Source: Turnera subulata
Taxonomy: Eukaryota; Streptophyta; Magnoliopsida; Malpighiales; Passifloraceae
DNA length: 64,000 bases
Assembly: GCA_028386065.3 (NCBI GenBank)
Contig: JAKUCV010006748.1
Span: forward strand, 62,001-126,000
Direction: 5' to 3'
How positions within the stretch are numbered: the first letter of the stretch is position 1; every line of letters starts with the position of its first letter. Shown here in pieces: positions 30,131 through 42,585 of the stretch. The position numbers were made by a program, and so were the translations under genes. The notes below the pieces were generated by a model, which saw nothing but the letters and a program-made list of their open reading frames with translations, did no database searches and was not told the DNA's origin.

Positions 30131-32650
30131 CTTTCAATTTGATCCTCCTGAGATTTTCCTGTGCTGGCTCAGCTTATTTTCTTTGGTGTGAATGATGATT
30201 GATTTTTGGAAAGGAAAAGGTGGTGGTGGGACTTGGGAGGAGCCTTCCAATTTGCAACTGATATTTCTTCAGAAAATGAAAACAAAGTTAATTAACCAGA
30301 TTGACACAAGTGGATTTGTATATATTTGATGATCAATCGCTTTTGTTGTTCAGGATTTTTAGGAATTTGTGACGGGTTGCCTTGTCAAGATGCGTGACTC
30401 ATGCATCCCTAATCTTCTTTTTGCCTTTTGTTTATGATGGATAAGCTGGCTAAGGTGTGGCTGTTTATTTTAATGTTTCTAGAATTTTAAAATTCCGGGG
30501 AAGAATCATAGTATTGGCTGGACATCTTAGGAATATACATATATTTTTTTAAAGCTGATGACCATGGGCTAAAACGATTTGTCTTGGAGCTCTTGTTTGT
30601 GTACGGCCAACTTGAGATATTATTTGTATCTACATTTATTTTACAAGGTTTTTATGGGGCAGGCTAACGGCCTATGACTCGCAAGGATTTCTTCACTTAA
30701 GTTAGGAATGTAGACACATGGATAATCTCAAGTTTTAGTAACTCTTGGGATGGTTTAGAATCTTAATTAATTTTGCTTTGTCTTGTAAAGCAAACAAACA
30801 AATAATGCAAAAATTTTAGTTCATTGTATATCAATCGTTCGCTTTTTAAGAGAGGTGGCAGTCATTCGTATATAATAATTAACCCAGCATGATATTCTTG
30901 TTATCTTGGAAGATTTGCGAAAGATATGTTCTTTGTTGTTGGACCATTTTTACTCTTCTTCAATGATACAGCGGGTGACGCGTAGAGAGACAGCTTATGC
31001 AAGTTGCATTTCTTTTGAAGGATCAAGGATCTCTCTCTTCAATTTTCAATATATTTTTTTCCCGGTTATAGTTTCTCAGATTGATTTGAAAGTTTGAATC
31101 TCAGTAATCTAGTAACCAAAGTTTATATTTTAATTCGATTTTTAAAAAATTGCATACTTTAACATTTGTTTTTAGCCACTTGTTCTTCAAAACAAAAATG
31201 AAATTTATGAAGTAAAAAAGAGGAAGAATATTAAATATTTATACGCTCAGATGTGTGCTCTATGATGCGATGAGTAATGGATATTTTTATCAAATAAATC
31301 CTCAATCATCATAGTTTTTTTTGGTTCATTAAAATTCTAGAAGCGACCCAATTTTCTTAACCATCTTTGAAATTCAACCCATGTTTTCTTGAATAAACAG
31401 TATGGGAGATGCCACTACTGGATGGAGCATCATAGTTCATCTATACAAAATTTTGTACATAGCATTATTTTCATCTCCTTATTGGATTTTCATTTTCCAT
31501 GAAGGACAAAATCCCCTTTTCACTCTTCAACCTCGGAACAACGTGTTTTACAACTCGGTTCTGTTCTTCGTAATTACCAACTCTAAATAATCATCAACTT
31601 GTTTCATTTAAAAAAAAAAATCATCAACTTGACCATAAAAAAATAATAAATCATCAACTTGCCATAAAACTCATAAAATAAAGTAATCCCACCAATCTGG
31701 ACTGAGAAAGCCCATAATAAAAGAATGCAGATCAAGGCGGAGATCTCATTGTGGGCCCCCACGGAGGACCAAAGACAGACCAGCTTTTACAAAACCTTTT
31801 TTCCATTACCAACTTGTGATGGAAAATGCTTTTGGACATCTAATGAAGTATACGTGTCAAGCAGAAAGGGCAGATAACAGCTAATGGGGGAAAAGAGCAA
31901 ATCAATAAGACTTGACTGATGCATTCCTCCTGACTCCTCATCTGGAATTTTTTTTCAAAAAAAATATGAACAGGAAAGTTTTACAGTGATTGTTATTATT
32001 TTTTATCGCACAGTGATTGTTATTATGATGTTGTAAGCATGCGTCCATTCACATAGAAAAGGCCAACCTTGAAGAATTGACTAATCAAACGAGCCACTTG
32101 ATGTACAAAGTTGCCGATCCTGACCCTTGTGGTACCACCATCATCCACCCATCAATAACCCATTATGCAGAAACGAATTTTGATCAAAGATTCAAGCCAA
32201 CTAGCCACCCATGAAAACAATATATTGGTCTCATCCATATCCCACACTAGCTCCACATGAAATCAACCATTAAAGTCAAGTCGAATTCAACTAATCAAGT
32301 TAAAAAAAGTATAGGATCATTACAGCTAATGCGACTACTACAACTGTGCAGCTTCCACCAGAGTAATGTTAAGGAAATCTGTAGGATAACCTCAGGATCC
32401 CCGAAGTTACGAACCACCCCACCAAGGGGAAAATGACTTGCCTCTACCCCTAATTCTTCTATTAAGTCAATAAACTATCACAAAATACCTATTCATCTTA
32501 ACACTATCGCCAAGTTAGGATCCAATAACGATGTTTTCTCCATCCCATTCCTAAAACAGAAGCACAAATTGTGAGTTCTTTCAAGTGCCTAACCAAAGAC
32601 CCACAGAGCAGGTATTGGATAAGCAGCCGCAAAACTCAATGCACTTGAAT
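30131..32650. other. Intergenic between AFP and G3BP-like genes
   Basis: AT-rich with no gene seen. The 12-mer atcatcaacttg occurs three times at about 31590-31665, each near an A-run. The last 270 bases are the 3' flank of the G3BP-like gene. Confidence 0.5.
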
Positions 32651-35600
32651 TCATGTAGAAACAGCTTCATGCTTTGTTTCACTTGTACGCCCGCCTGTGC
32701 CTCTCCCTCTCCCTCTCCCTCTCCCTCTTCCTCTTCCTCTCCCCCCTCTCCCCTGCTGGTAACCTCCTTCACCCTGCTGGTAACCTTCACCTTGCCCGCT
32801 TGAACCTCTACCTCGACCTGAAAATTCTTCCCGGCTTCTGAACTCATTTCTTCTGAAAGCAGGGCCACCACCATAATTCTCACGGCTCCTGAAGCTGTCA
32901 CTCCGAAAACCTCCTCTTCCAGAAGGAAACCTGCCTCTTCCACTACCAGCTGTAGAAACCAGCGGCAACCAAACTTGATTAGATATTTTGATTTTTCAGC
33001 CAAGGATAACAAAAGGTGCTAGCACCAAAAAAGAGAAGGTAGCTCGACCATAAAATGTCGATACAATAGACATATAAGAATAAAAAATATTTCCATTTTC
33101 TTCCAATATCATGACGAGATGCGAGAACTGTAAACATCCAGTTATATGACAAATGAATACTGAACAATGAAGACAATCCTTCATTTACCTTGGTTGGTTG
33201 ATCTCTTTATCTCAATAACAACTTGACGCCCTCCAATAGTAATGGGTGAAGCCTGAAACAGTAAGTTCCGTTAATGTCTCAGAGAAGAATTGATATCTAC
33301 TATCAGACACTAAATGGAAAAGGCAGTCGATCAATAACCTTGAGATACACATCAGGACAGCCATGGCATAATGCCTCAATATCTTATGACAACAAGAACA
33401 ACAGAATATGTAAGGATGCACAACCTTCCATGCTGCAGACAAGTAAGATTACCTTATTTCATCATGAATCACTGTTACTACATATGCTACGAATCAAAGA
33501 GAAAAATGGCGCATCAATGCAGTGATGTCATCCATCGTGGCTGCATCCGTCTTTTATTTTTTGGAGTGACTTTTATGCTTCTCAAGTATTTTTCTCATTT
33601 ACAGCTAAAATACTTTTTTTGTTTTGCTAACTATTCTCCTATCTAAAGTACGTTTTAATAAAACACCTTGAAGAGCTTCTTCTACCTTCTTCAACCTTAT
33701 GCATTGTTAGCCCTGTTTTGACATAATACAGATCACACCTTGTCCCATTTTTTCCTTTATTATCCTGCTTCTAGAGATGGACAGAGCTGAGAAAGGCCTA
33801 CTTACCTTACCAAAAGCAGTACTAGAAAAAAAATAAAATGATTGATACATCCACTGATACACAACCCTAAGCAGAACATAAAGGCGTACCAGCAAAGTAT
33901 GATGAAGAATTAAGAACCCAAGAAAAAGGGAAATTCACTAAATACATGACCTTAAACAGACAAAAAAATCCCTAAGAATGCCAATATGATAGCTAAAATA
34001 AATAATATGCAACAAGATGGATACAATAAATGCAGCAAACAGATGATGGAACAAATTTATCTACGCACATAAACATGTATTTAAAGAAGGGCAAACCTTA
34101 GCTGCATTATTCATCGAGCTCTGAGAATGAAACTCAATAAAACCAAAGCAATATCCTTGCGTCTGTACAAAAACAACAAGTGTAAGAAAAGAGATGATAA
34201 GTCATGCAAATTAGAACAAAATCAAAAACTATAACTTATGCCATGTTGAACTAACCCTATTATATCTGATCTGCACTCCTCCTTCCTTGACAGGTCCAAA
34301 TTTCTTGAACTCCGACTCAAGCTGATCAGCAGACATGTTGTAGGGCAAATTGCGAATATAAATTGAGTGGCCCTCAACTGTCACAGGAAAGAAGTCACAC
34401 AAGAACCAGATTTTAGAATATCTGAAGATATAGAGTGATTGCAAATGGAAAAGCCATATCACATGACAGTATTATCAGTCCCTTTACAATCTTTCAAATG
34501 CATGATTTTAAGTTCTAATGTATCACGAACTTGCCATTTCTACACAAAGAAGGGAACTTAACAGAAGAGGCTGGATGAGAACATTGCAAAAATTTACATC
34601 GCACAGACTTGTGGATATACTTGCCACAGCCATGCACAATATAGGCTGTTACATACCTTCCTCTTGATCGTTGCTACTTTTTTGGGCATCATTGCCGCTT
34701 GGCACAGCTGCTTCAGCTTCAATTTCAGGTCCTGCTGAACCTGAAGACTGGTTCTCAGTTTTCTTAGGAGCTACCTTTTCGGTACTAGCAGGCAAATAAA
34801 CTTTTCTTGGGCCAGAACTTCCTTTTGCTATGACCTATGGGAAGAATTAGTGAATGTGAAGAAATTAACACATCATAAACCCACTAAAGAGTCTCTGGCT
34901 ATTGACTTACAATTGATGCATAAGACTTCTTTGGAGTATCTTCTTCGGCAGGAGAAGGAATTGCTTCGGTGACTACAGAAAACCCATTGCCATTTGAATG
35001 TGGTTCAGAACCTACATCAACCTCTGTGCCATTAACTAAATTATTTGCATGAGCAAATTGATCATCAACTCTCTCAGCAATATTCGTATGCTCTTCCCCA
35101 CCAGAAGTTGCTGGGTCTGGTGCAGGCGGATCCAGAACATGAGAGCGCTCTAGAAACAAGAACGACAAAATGATGGATAGCACATGATGCCATGACAAGA
35201 AGTAAACCAATGATACCAGAAACTCTAAAACAAGCACAGAGTACAAAACCCTACCAGGAGATGTAGGTGATGGTTTCTCAATGCCATTATCTGGTGGATT
35301 CCCCGGTGAATCAGTGTCCTCCACATACCTAAAAACATCATTAAGGACAAAATATCCATTGTCTTGTGGTGCGAGAAAAAAGGATTGGGCAAATTTCCTT
35401 CTCAAGTCATCCTTGCCTGTTAGACACCCAGTCACTAACACAGTAACCGCTTCATTGTAAGATTTTTGAGCATCAGCTGTTTTAATTTCTGCCTTGCAGT
35501 CCTTGAAATTCAAGGAAAGTATCTTCTCGTTGATACCCTGCTTAGGGGAAACAAATATCAAATATTCTTTTGCACAAGATAATACCATTTCTTTAAGCAT

Positions 35601-36538
35601 AAAAGTATTCATGTATTTAAAGCAAGTGTAACCCAAGAAAAGAATGCAGTACATGAGCTAATATCTGTCTGCGATAGAGAGACATACTTGATGAGAAATG
35701 ACCAGAATATCATGAAATAAAAAGTAATGTAAATGAACTCCGCATATAACTGAGGAAAATGGTAAGCCTACAACCCTTCTCTTGCAAGAGCTAAAACTCA
35801 TCAGAGTTAGTTATATATTGGGCCAAGGCAAAACCTTTTTAGTCCAAGGAGTTGGCATAACAAGCTAAAACCTCACAGTGTATTATAGGCACGCCTATCA
35901 GAAGTTTCAGCAAAAACAAAGAAAATAGTTCAGAAACTCGGTTATCCACATGAGAGGAAGTTATATGTACAAGTGATGTTTTAACAGTCACTAAAACCGG
36001 TTCATAACATATAAACCTACTATGTGTTAGGATTATCAACCAATGGGACTACAATCTCAGTAATATTGGATCAAAGACTGACAGCATGATTCATCAGCTT
36101 GCTTGATAGTTCACCAAATTACATTGGATGAATTGATCTTGTAGTGAGAAGTAGAAAAAGTCCATTGAAAAACTAATGCAACAAAGGTGCTGAAGTTAGT
36201 TTGCTAAACGTCTTCATTGATGAGATCATTCAAAATTCTTCTTGCTTTCCTCAGTAATACTGATGCAGTGTTTCACATACAAATGTCCATCCAACCTAAA
36301 CAACTTAGCATTGATAGCAAAAGGCACACAGGGACTGCATCGAGAAACCTACTTGCATGGTTGCTACTGAAGTCATCACTCCATTTGCATCGGGCCGACT
36401 TAGGACACTTGAATCCTGATAAAATCTGTAAACCAGTTCAGGAGAGGTGTGCAGAATGTGGTAATATTGCTCGACAAAAGCATTTCCAACTGTTTGGGCA
36501 CTGGGGGCAGTAGAATCACCAGCTGTTTGCAATGCCAT
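32651..36538 (-). CDS. G3BP: G3BP-like protein: NTF2 domain, RRM and RG-rich tail
   Basis: This RNA-binding protein of the Ras-GAP SH3-binding-protein family is associated with stress granules. Coding exons are 36538-36353, 35537-35255, 35149-34911, 34834-34657, 34377-34256, 34162-34097, 33252-33189 and 32949-32651, total 1437 nt or 478 aa, with all junctions in phase. The NTF2 domain occupies about residues 14-135 (VGNAFVEQYYHILHTSPELV, later SFFLAPQDNGYFVLNDVFRY). An acidic linker with KKSYASI follows. The RRM spans about 297-373 with RNP2 SIYIRNLP and RNP1 GYCFGFIEF. The tail has RGG motifs ending in a GRGRGR run coded by simple-sequence DNA at 32698-32760. Domain order and length match plant G3BPs. 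Confidence 0.93.
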
Positions 36539-37520
36539 TCTGCCATAAAACAATTTGTCAAAGAGAATTCTGATTAAAAGCCCCTTGAAACCTCACAACT
36601 AAAACATGTAAGCATTAACCTGCAATCACAGAACAAAAATAATAACCAAGAGACAAGCAATCCAACCACCACAATAAGACCATATCATGAATCGTAAGGA
36701 AGCCAGATGTGCATGCTAAAAACCCACTGCTAAGTGACAGTGGGCTGCACACTTGGGCAAACGCAGTTAGAACTAAAAGAGCACACATAATAAAAAGGCC
36801 AGTGATCCTGCCAAAGCGGGCTGCAGAATTAAGTGCATGTTATGTCAATTCAGTAGATATTCACGAAACTAAAAAAGACTCTAAAATCAACACGAGCGGG
36901 GGAGCAAACTAAAAGTTGGTGCCACAAATTTGAAGCATTACCCAGAAAACGCCTGTATAACTCGAAACCAGAGGCAAAAGACAACAGTTTGTGAAACCCA
37001 CAAACAAAACCCTAAAACTCGGGAAGAAAGCTCGATAAATTAGATCTTTAAATGTAGTGCACCACAACCCTGGGAACAGCAAAACCACACCCTAAAGACC
37101 CTTGAAACACAAAAATGAAACTTCCCGTAACCGAAAGCCAACAACTTCAACACAATCAACCAATATTTTGACCAACATTGACTCTAAACAGAACATCACA
37201 TAAATAAAAACATCATCTTTTTTGCCTCAGAAGTAACTACAACCCATAATGAAAAGCTCCATCCCATAAACAAGGAAGACAAGCAACTATTAGCAGAAAC
37301 CCACAAGGCACAAACACCAAAATACCCCCACAAACCAGACAAATGCACTGCTCATACCAAAAAAGACCTGGAACATGGGTACACTCTAATACAGGAAAAG
37401 ACACTCAAAAAGTACCTGATATTGAAATGTTAGAGCTCGCGAGAGTTGGGTATTGAGAATGTGAGATGGCAAGCACACAGTGTGTTTGTTTCACAGAGTA
37501 CAGGAGCGAGCGAGCGAGAA
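36539..37520 (-). other. 5' UTR intron and first exon of the G3BP-like gene
   Basis: A leader exon ends at 37416 with cag before gtactt. The intron runs to an acceptor (tggcag) one base before the ATG at 36538. The region around 37440-37520, with GAGC repeats, is probably the transcription start area. Confidence 0.65.
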
Positions 37521-39019
37521 AAGAGAAACGAACAGTTCGGGCACGAAAAAAAGCAGAGGCGGGTGGTTAGCTACCTAGGGGTATGGGTCCGGTCTTCGTA
37601 TTTGTGCAATTTTTTTTGTTAGGGTTTATCGTGGCATGGTACAATTAAGTTGTCCTGTTCTTGTATGATCCGGCGTTCTTATAGCTTCCCATCCCTGCCA
37701 AAATCATCCCTGCTTATAAAGTTTACAAAATTAAAACGAGTTAGTGAATTGTTAAAAAAAAATTAGTTCCTGATCAAAATAATTAGTAATGTGGTTGCCA
37801 TGGTAAATGTTTGACTTTGACGTCATGGAGTTCTTGGAAGAGTCAGAGCTTTTAGGACATTGTCCAGATATTTTGCCTCCGATAATCCAAATTGTCCAGT
37901 GTTATATTCCAAATTGTTACTTAACAAGACAATAATAGTAATAGACTTTTTTTTTTACTCAAATATTGGTAATAGACTTTTTTTTTTGGCTCAAATATTA
38001 GTAATAGACTTTGGTGACTTCCTTTTTCCATGTTGCCAAGAGTATTATCTATCAATGATAGTATACCAATACATTCATCGGATCAAAAGGTTTGATAGAT
38101 TTCTTTTTTTTGTTTGATATAAACGATTGTATTAAAACTCACACAGAATTACAATACTTCTATTCAAACACCAAAGTGTTTTTTACAAGGTTTAGAGTCA
38201 CTGTTTCTATTGGAATAATACCCAAGTATATTTTCTTATGGCTTCTTTTGATGCTAATATTTTCTTATGGCTTCTATTTTTGGTTTTGTTGTATTATTAT
38301 CAAGGCTTGCAAATAACAAATTGCCACCTTTAGGAGATTTCTGATAATCTTATATCGGCTTTGGAACTTCATTATTGTAAGTTAAACAACAGAGTTTGGC
38401 TTGGGTTAAAAAAAAAAAAAAAAAGAGGAGGAAAAAGAATAGAGTTTGGCTTAGTTTTTTTAAAAAATATTAAATTGTCAAAAGTCTAATTAAAACTAAA
38501 GCCTCTAGTCCCTTTTGACTTTTGAGATAGACCATCCTCCTCCCCTAATTGTCAAAAGTTCCTGAATTCCTCATGTTCTTTGTACGGGCCCCGGGGGAAG
38601 ATGCCTTTCAATATATTGAATGGCCCATATACTTGTTTCTGGGCCCATAAAAGAACTTCCTTCAACGAAGGTCCCGAATATGCTCTAGTCCCAAGATGCC
38701 CCATGTATTACTGTTAACAAATTCCAATGGTTCTCGTCTCCCACAGCACAGGCCCAATGGATTTTGTTAGCCAGCCCGAATCAACCTTCAGTTCAATAAG
38801 CTTTAAATGAAAACAAGAAGTCAACAACCACCATTTTAATGGAAATCCACGTACAGGTAACAAACACCGCATTTGCCAACTACCCCCCCACACCAAAGAT
38901 TCTACTTCCCCAGGTCATTAATTTTATTGGAAGCCCTTTTGTTTTGTTTACATACACTTATAAAATCCAACCAATCACACATGATATTCAACCAAAAAAA
39001 AAAAAAAAGAAAACAGCTC
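37521..39019. other. Intergenic, with short tandem repeat and BAHD gene 1 promoter
   Basis: This holds the G3BP promoter side, a tandem repeat at 37938-38013 (two units of 31-32 bp and a partial third, each with gtaatagac, a T-run and ctcaaatatt), and a possible LINE tail after the T-run at 38103. A TATAAAA box at 38959-38965 lies 55-61 bp upstream of the BAHD gene 1 ATG. Confidence 0.55.
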
Positions 39020-40462
39020 ATGGCATCAATCGACCCAGTTGCAATCTTGGAGGTATGCCGGGTGACCCCATTTCTGGGTTCAACCGGGTCAGCCACCACC
39101 GAGTCATCATCTCTCCCCCTCACTTTCTTAGACCTTTTCTGGTTCAAAATCCCCCCAGTGAAGCGCATCTTCTTCTACCAACTCACCGAGTCAACCCCCG
39201 ATTCCTTCCACTCAGTTATCCTCCCCAGGCTCAAGAAGTCCCTCTCCTTTGCTCTCGGCCACTTCCTCCCCCTCTCAGGTACCCTAGCATGGCCCCCTCA
39301 CGCCTCCAAGCCCTTCGTCCTCTACTCTCCAGGCAATGGCAGTGTTTCCCTCACAGTTGCAGAGTCTCATGCGGACTTCAGCCGCCTCTCCGGCGACGAC
39401 CAAGTGCGTGAAGCCGTTGAGTCGCATCCTTACATACCCGAGTTGGCTGTCTCCGACTCGGCTGCACCCGTTATAGCCTTACAGATTACGTTGTTCCCTA
39501 ACCAAGGTTTTTGCATTGGGGTATGCGAACACCAAGCCATTGTTGATACCAAAAGTACTATAATGTTTATAAGAGCTTGGGCTCACATATGCAAGAACAT
39601 GAAAGAAGAAGAAGCGGGTCATCATCAACCCAGTTTGTTAACGGAGCTGACCCCTGTTTTTGATCGCGAAGTCATTCAAGACCCGGAAGATATTGCCAGT
39701 GAGTACTTGAAGAACTGGTCTGAACTCAAGTTGGCAGATTTAGGATCTAATAATCCTAAGAGTTTGAAGTTACTCCCTCTCCCAGGATCTCCCCCTGATA
39801 AAGTTAGGACAACTATTGAGTTGTCGGGTCAAGACATAAAGAGGTTAAGAGAGAAGCTACTTGAAAGCTCCAGTCTAGCGAAGGATCAGCTGTCAACTTT
39901 TGTCATTGCATTTGCTTACACAGTGGTCTGCATATTGAGAGCCAAAGGACTAGAAAGTGAGACCAGGATTATTGTTGGATTCCCAGTTGACTGTAGATCC
40001 CGTCTAGAGCCACCAATACCTGAAAATTATTTCGGTAACTGCGTGAGCATCCATAGGGTAGAAACACAAGCAGCGGCGTTTATTGGGGCGGGTGGGTTAG
40101 TTTGGGCGGCAAAGGAGGTTAGTGGGTTAATGGAAGGAGTCGAGAAAGGGAGAGTTCTTGAGGGGGCTAAAGAGAAGCTGGCAAAATTTTTCAGTGGGGG
40201 ACTGGTTGGGGTAGAAAAGATTGGGGTTGCAGGGTCAATCCAGCTCGAGGTTTATTCGAGTGATTTCGGATGGGGAAGACCAAGGAAAGTGGAGATCACT
40301 TCCATTGATGGAGGGGGATCTATTTCCATGGCGGAGAGCAGAGATGGGAGTGGTGGGGGAGTTGAGCTTGGTTTAGTGTTGAAGAGGCATGAAATGGAGC
40401 TTTTCCGGTCCCTGTTTGCCGATGGCCTTAAAGACACATCCTCGAGTTGGAATAGTGTATAA
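39020..40462 (+). CDS. BAHD acyltransferase gene 1, malonyltransferase type, catalytic His replaced
   Basis: A single open exon of 480 aa, the usual length for the clade-I BAHD family, which moves malonyl or other acyl groups from CoA to flavonoid or phenolic glucosides in the cytosol. Family marks are MASIDPVAILEVCRVTP at the start, YFGNC at residues 337-341 (clade I) and DFGWG at 415-419. The active site reads EHQAIVD: Asp176 is present, but Gln172 stands where the second His of HHAxxD, the general base, should be. The following Gly is also changed (DTKS instead of DGKS). The fold may be kept while standard acyl transfer is likely lost. The ATG at 39020 aligns with paralogue starts. An upstream in-frame ATG at 38873 would add 49 unlike residues across the TATA box and A-run. 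Confidence 0.9.
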   Translation: MASIDPVAILEVCRVTPFLGSTGSATTESSSLPLTFLDLFWFKIPPVKRIFFYQLTESTPDSFHSVILPRLKKSLSFALGHFLPLSGTLAWPPHASKPFVLYSPGNGSVSLTVAESHADFSRLSGDDQVREAVESHPYIPELAVSDSAAPVIALQITLFPNQGFCIGVCEHQAIVDTKSTIMFIRAWAHICKNMKEEEAGHHQPSLLTELTPVFDREVIQDPEDIASEYLKNWSELKLADLGSNNPKSLKLLPLPGSPPDKVRTTIELSGQDIKRLREKLLESSSLAKDQLSTFVIAFAYTVVCILRAKGLESETRIIVGFPVDCRSRLEPPIPENYFGNCVSIHRVETQAAAFIGAGGLVWAAKEVSGLMEGVEKGRVLEGAKEKLAKFFSGGLVGVEKIGVAGSIQLEVYSSDFGWGRPRKVEITSIDGGGSISMAESRDGSGGGVELGLVLKRHEMELFRSLFADGLKDTSSSWNSV

Positions 40463-41404
40463 TTAATTATTCATCATAACAGATCATCTGTATGGCACGT
40501 TTCTCATTTTCGTTGGGGGAAATTAAACGAATAAACTACGTGTAAGTTGTAATGTTTCTTCTATTGGTTTTGGTAATTCAAGGATGCATGATTCTGTCAA
40601 AATTTTGGAAAAGAAAAAATTCAAATATGAACTGTTTTGTCGGCAAAAAGAAGTGGTTGATATCATCACGAGGGATCGGCTCGCCATCTGTGTAGAAAGT
40701 TGTGTTGGACTTGGACTACGTTATATATATGCATTTTTTTTTTTTTGCCAGTGGAACACATAAACTGATATAGAAATTAAGAAGTACCAATTGCAAATCC
40801 CAATTGAACGGAAATGAAGTGATGGCTTAGTACAAACCAACACTAGTTTCCATCACGAACCATAAACAGGATGAAATCATGTACATTGTCTATGTAAAAA
40901 AAGAAACCTAAGATAATACATCAATTGCAACCAAATAGCATAATGAAGAAAACTGACAGAGTAGGCATAGTTTCTGAACAGATCACTCCAAAGTGCCTGA
41001 TGAGCATGCTCAACCACAACAACAAGTAGGCAGCATGACCTTTATTTGCAGTAAAGATGTCCACCTAAGAACTGAAGTTCCCTCTACCTTCCAAAGATAA
41101 TGGTAGTTTGCACATGTCGTGACATCTGTTCATCACCCTGTCTTTCTGATCATAGATTGAGGCCAAAACAGGAGATAGAAACAAATAAAAGCTTATTGCC
41201 ACAAACCCAGGGAGGTCATCAGAGACCGTTAAACTAGGAGTAACTTATTGGGCGTACAAAAAACGCTAAGAAACTAACAGCAATGGCCAAAATGGTTGGA
41301 CCCCTATCGGATTGAAAGAGAGGATATGGGTCCTCACAAACCTGTGACAAAATGACAAAACAATTTACTTCAAGGGGTAACCCGCCGGTGATACCAAGGA
41401 TTCC

Positions 41405-41925
41405 CTAGGATCCCCTCTTGGCAGAGAGGTACCACCACCTCCATACCATCGTTATAGCATTCTCTTCTTTCATGCGCCTCAATCCACTCCTATGCCGATG
41501 GTCGATGCTAAATTGGAGTCTTCCTTGCGAGCCTCTTCCATGCAGGTTTGGAAACGACTTCTGTCCAGAGTAAAGCTTACCATTTATCTCTTTAGCACGC
41601 ATCCACTCTATCCTCCTCTGGTAATTCCTTGCCTTCATTTGGGCAATTGGGCTTGTTTGCACTTGTAAACCTCGTGTGAGATTAATCCACACCTCGTATA
41701 GAATTCGCCCAATCTCTCGTATTTAAATTTTATCCAAACTTCTTGACCGGAAGTATCAAAAATATGTACCCCATGCCGAAGTGGCTGGGGAACATCGAAT
41801 TCTATCGTGACTCGAACAAATCCTTGCCAACCTAACAGATTCTCTAGAGATTGCTCATAGTATAAAAATATCGGAAAAGAATCACAAAAAATGACCACAT
41901 ATGGAACCCAAGTTATAGTGTCCAA
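41405..41925 (-). pseudogene. LINE ORF1 fragment (DUF4283/zinc-knuckle region)
   Basis: The minus-strand frame from 41925 reads VTIEFDVPQPLRHGVHIF and then EEVWI-like VWIKFKYERLGEFYTRCGLI, the pattern that follows DUF4283 in plant LINE ORF1. The zinc knuckle is degenerate: the first Cys is missing before RCGLISHEVYKC. The frame is broken near 41640 and no ends or target duplication were found. Confidence 0.7.
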
Positions 41926-42286
41926 AACAAAAATGCAACCCGAATTATAGATGATTAACCCGAATTATTATTTTTTTTTGTCGAAACATAATAGTCGTAA
42001 ACTAATGATACCATTAGAACCACCATCAGAACCATACAAGGAGTGTTCAAACATTAAGTTACCCAGAAATGAAAATATATAGAAACGAAAGAGCAACCAA
42101 CCAAGCTGATTTGTTACTTTTAAAAAGTTAAATCACTAATTTATTACCGCAAAATTTGTTAAGTTGCCAAAATGGTTAACTTAGGTTGCGAAAGTGATTT
42201 TGAGCTAAAGCTAATGTTAGTGCATTGAAATTTTGCCTACGTTTTATAATTGATAGTATGGTGGGACTGGGCGAGAACAGGTGAAG

Positions 42287-42354
42287 ATTCCAAATGAATT
42301 TGGTCCACATAATTTTTTGCATTCCAAATGAATTTGGTCCATATAATTTTTTGC
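42287..42354. repeat. 34-bp tandem duplication in BAHD gene 2 promoter
   Basis: Two adjacent 34-bp units (42287-42320 and 42321-42354) differ by one base. Each begins attccaaatgaatttggtcc. BAHD gene 3 and the pseudogene copy each carry only one related unit at the matching place. Confidence 0.9.
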
Positions 42355-42468
42355 AAACTTGGAAAATGCTACATTCCAGCGATATGGGTACACTTCTCAA
42401 AATTAATATGACTTTTTTTTTTGTCGAAAAATTAATATAACCTTGCACGGTGCCTTCATTTGTGTTGG

Positions 42469-42476
42469 TATAAATA
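42469..42476 (+). promoter_or_regulatory. TATA box of BAHD gene 2
   Basis: TATAAATA lies about 110 bp upstream of the ATG. The same box and its flank (ggtataaataggcatgc) occur in mirror image before gene 3. Confidence 0.75.
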
Positions 42477-42585
42477 GGCATGCATGCCATTGACAAGCCC
42501 AGTACATGCTCAAAAAACCCCATCTCATCTCAGTGATTTCATAGACACAAAGGCTTTAGCTTAACCTGTGCATCCCATCAACTTC

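Larger units (their letters stand above)
40463..42585. other. Intergenic with LINE relic and BAHD gene 2 promoter
   Basis: This contains a LINE ORF1 fragment (41405-41925), a T-run with LINE-tail-like sequence near 41970, a 34-bp tandem duplication (42287-42354) and the TATA box of BAHD gene 2. The rest shows no gene. Confidence 0.55.

Noticed and set aside
32698..32760. CT-rich run as a CRISPR-like or minisatellite array
   Set aside because: It is coding DNA for the GRGRGR tail of the G3BP-like protein.
32581..33012. Glu/Gly-rich 143-aa frame on the minus strand
   Set aside because: It is another frame of the RG-rich last exon of the G3BP-like gene.
38873..39019. Upstream in-frame start of BAHD gene 1
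   Set aside because: It would add 49 residues translated across the TATA box and an A-run, with no counterpart in the paralogues.
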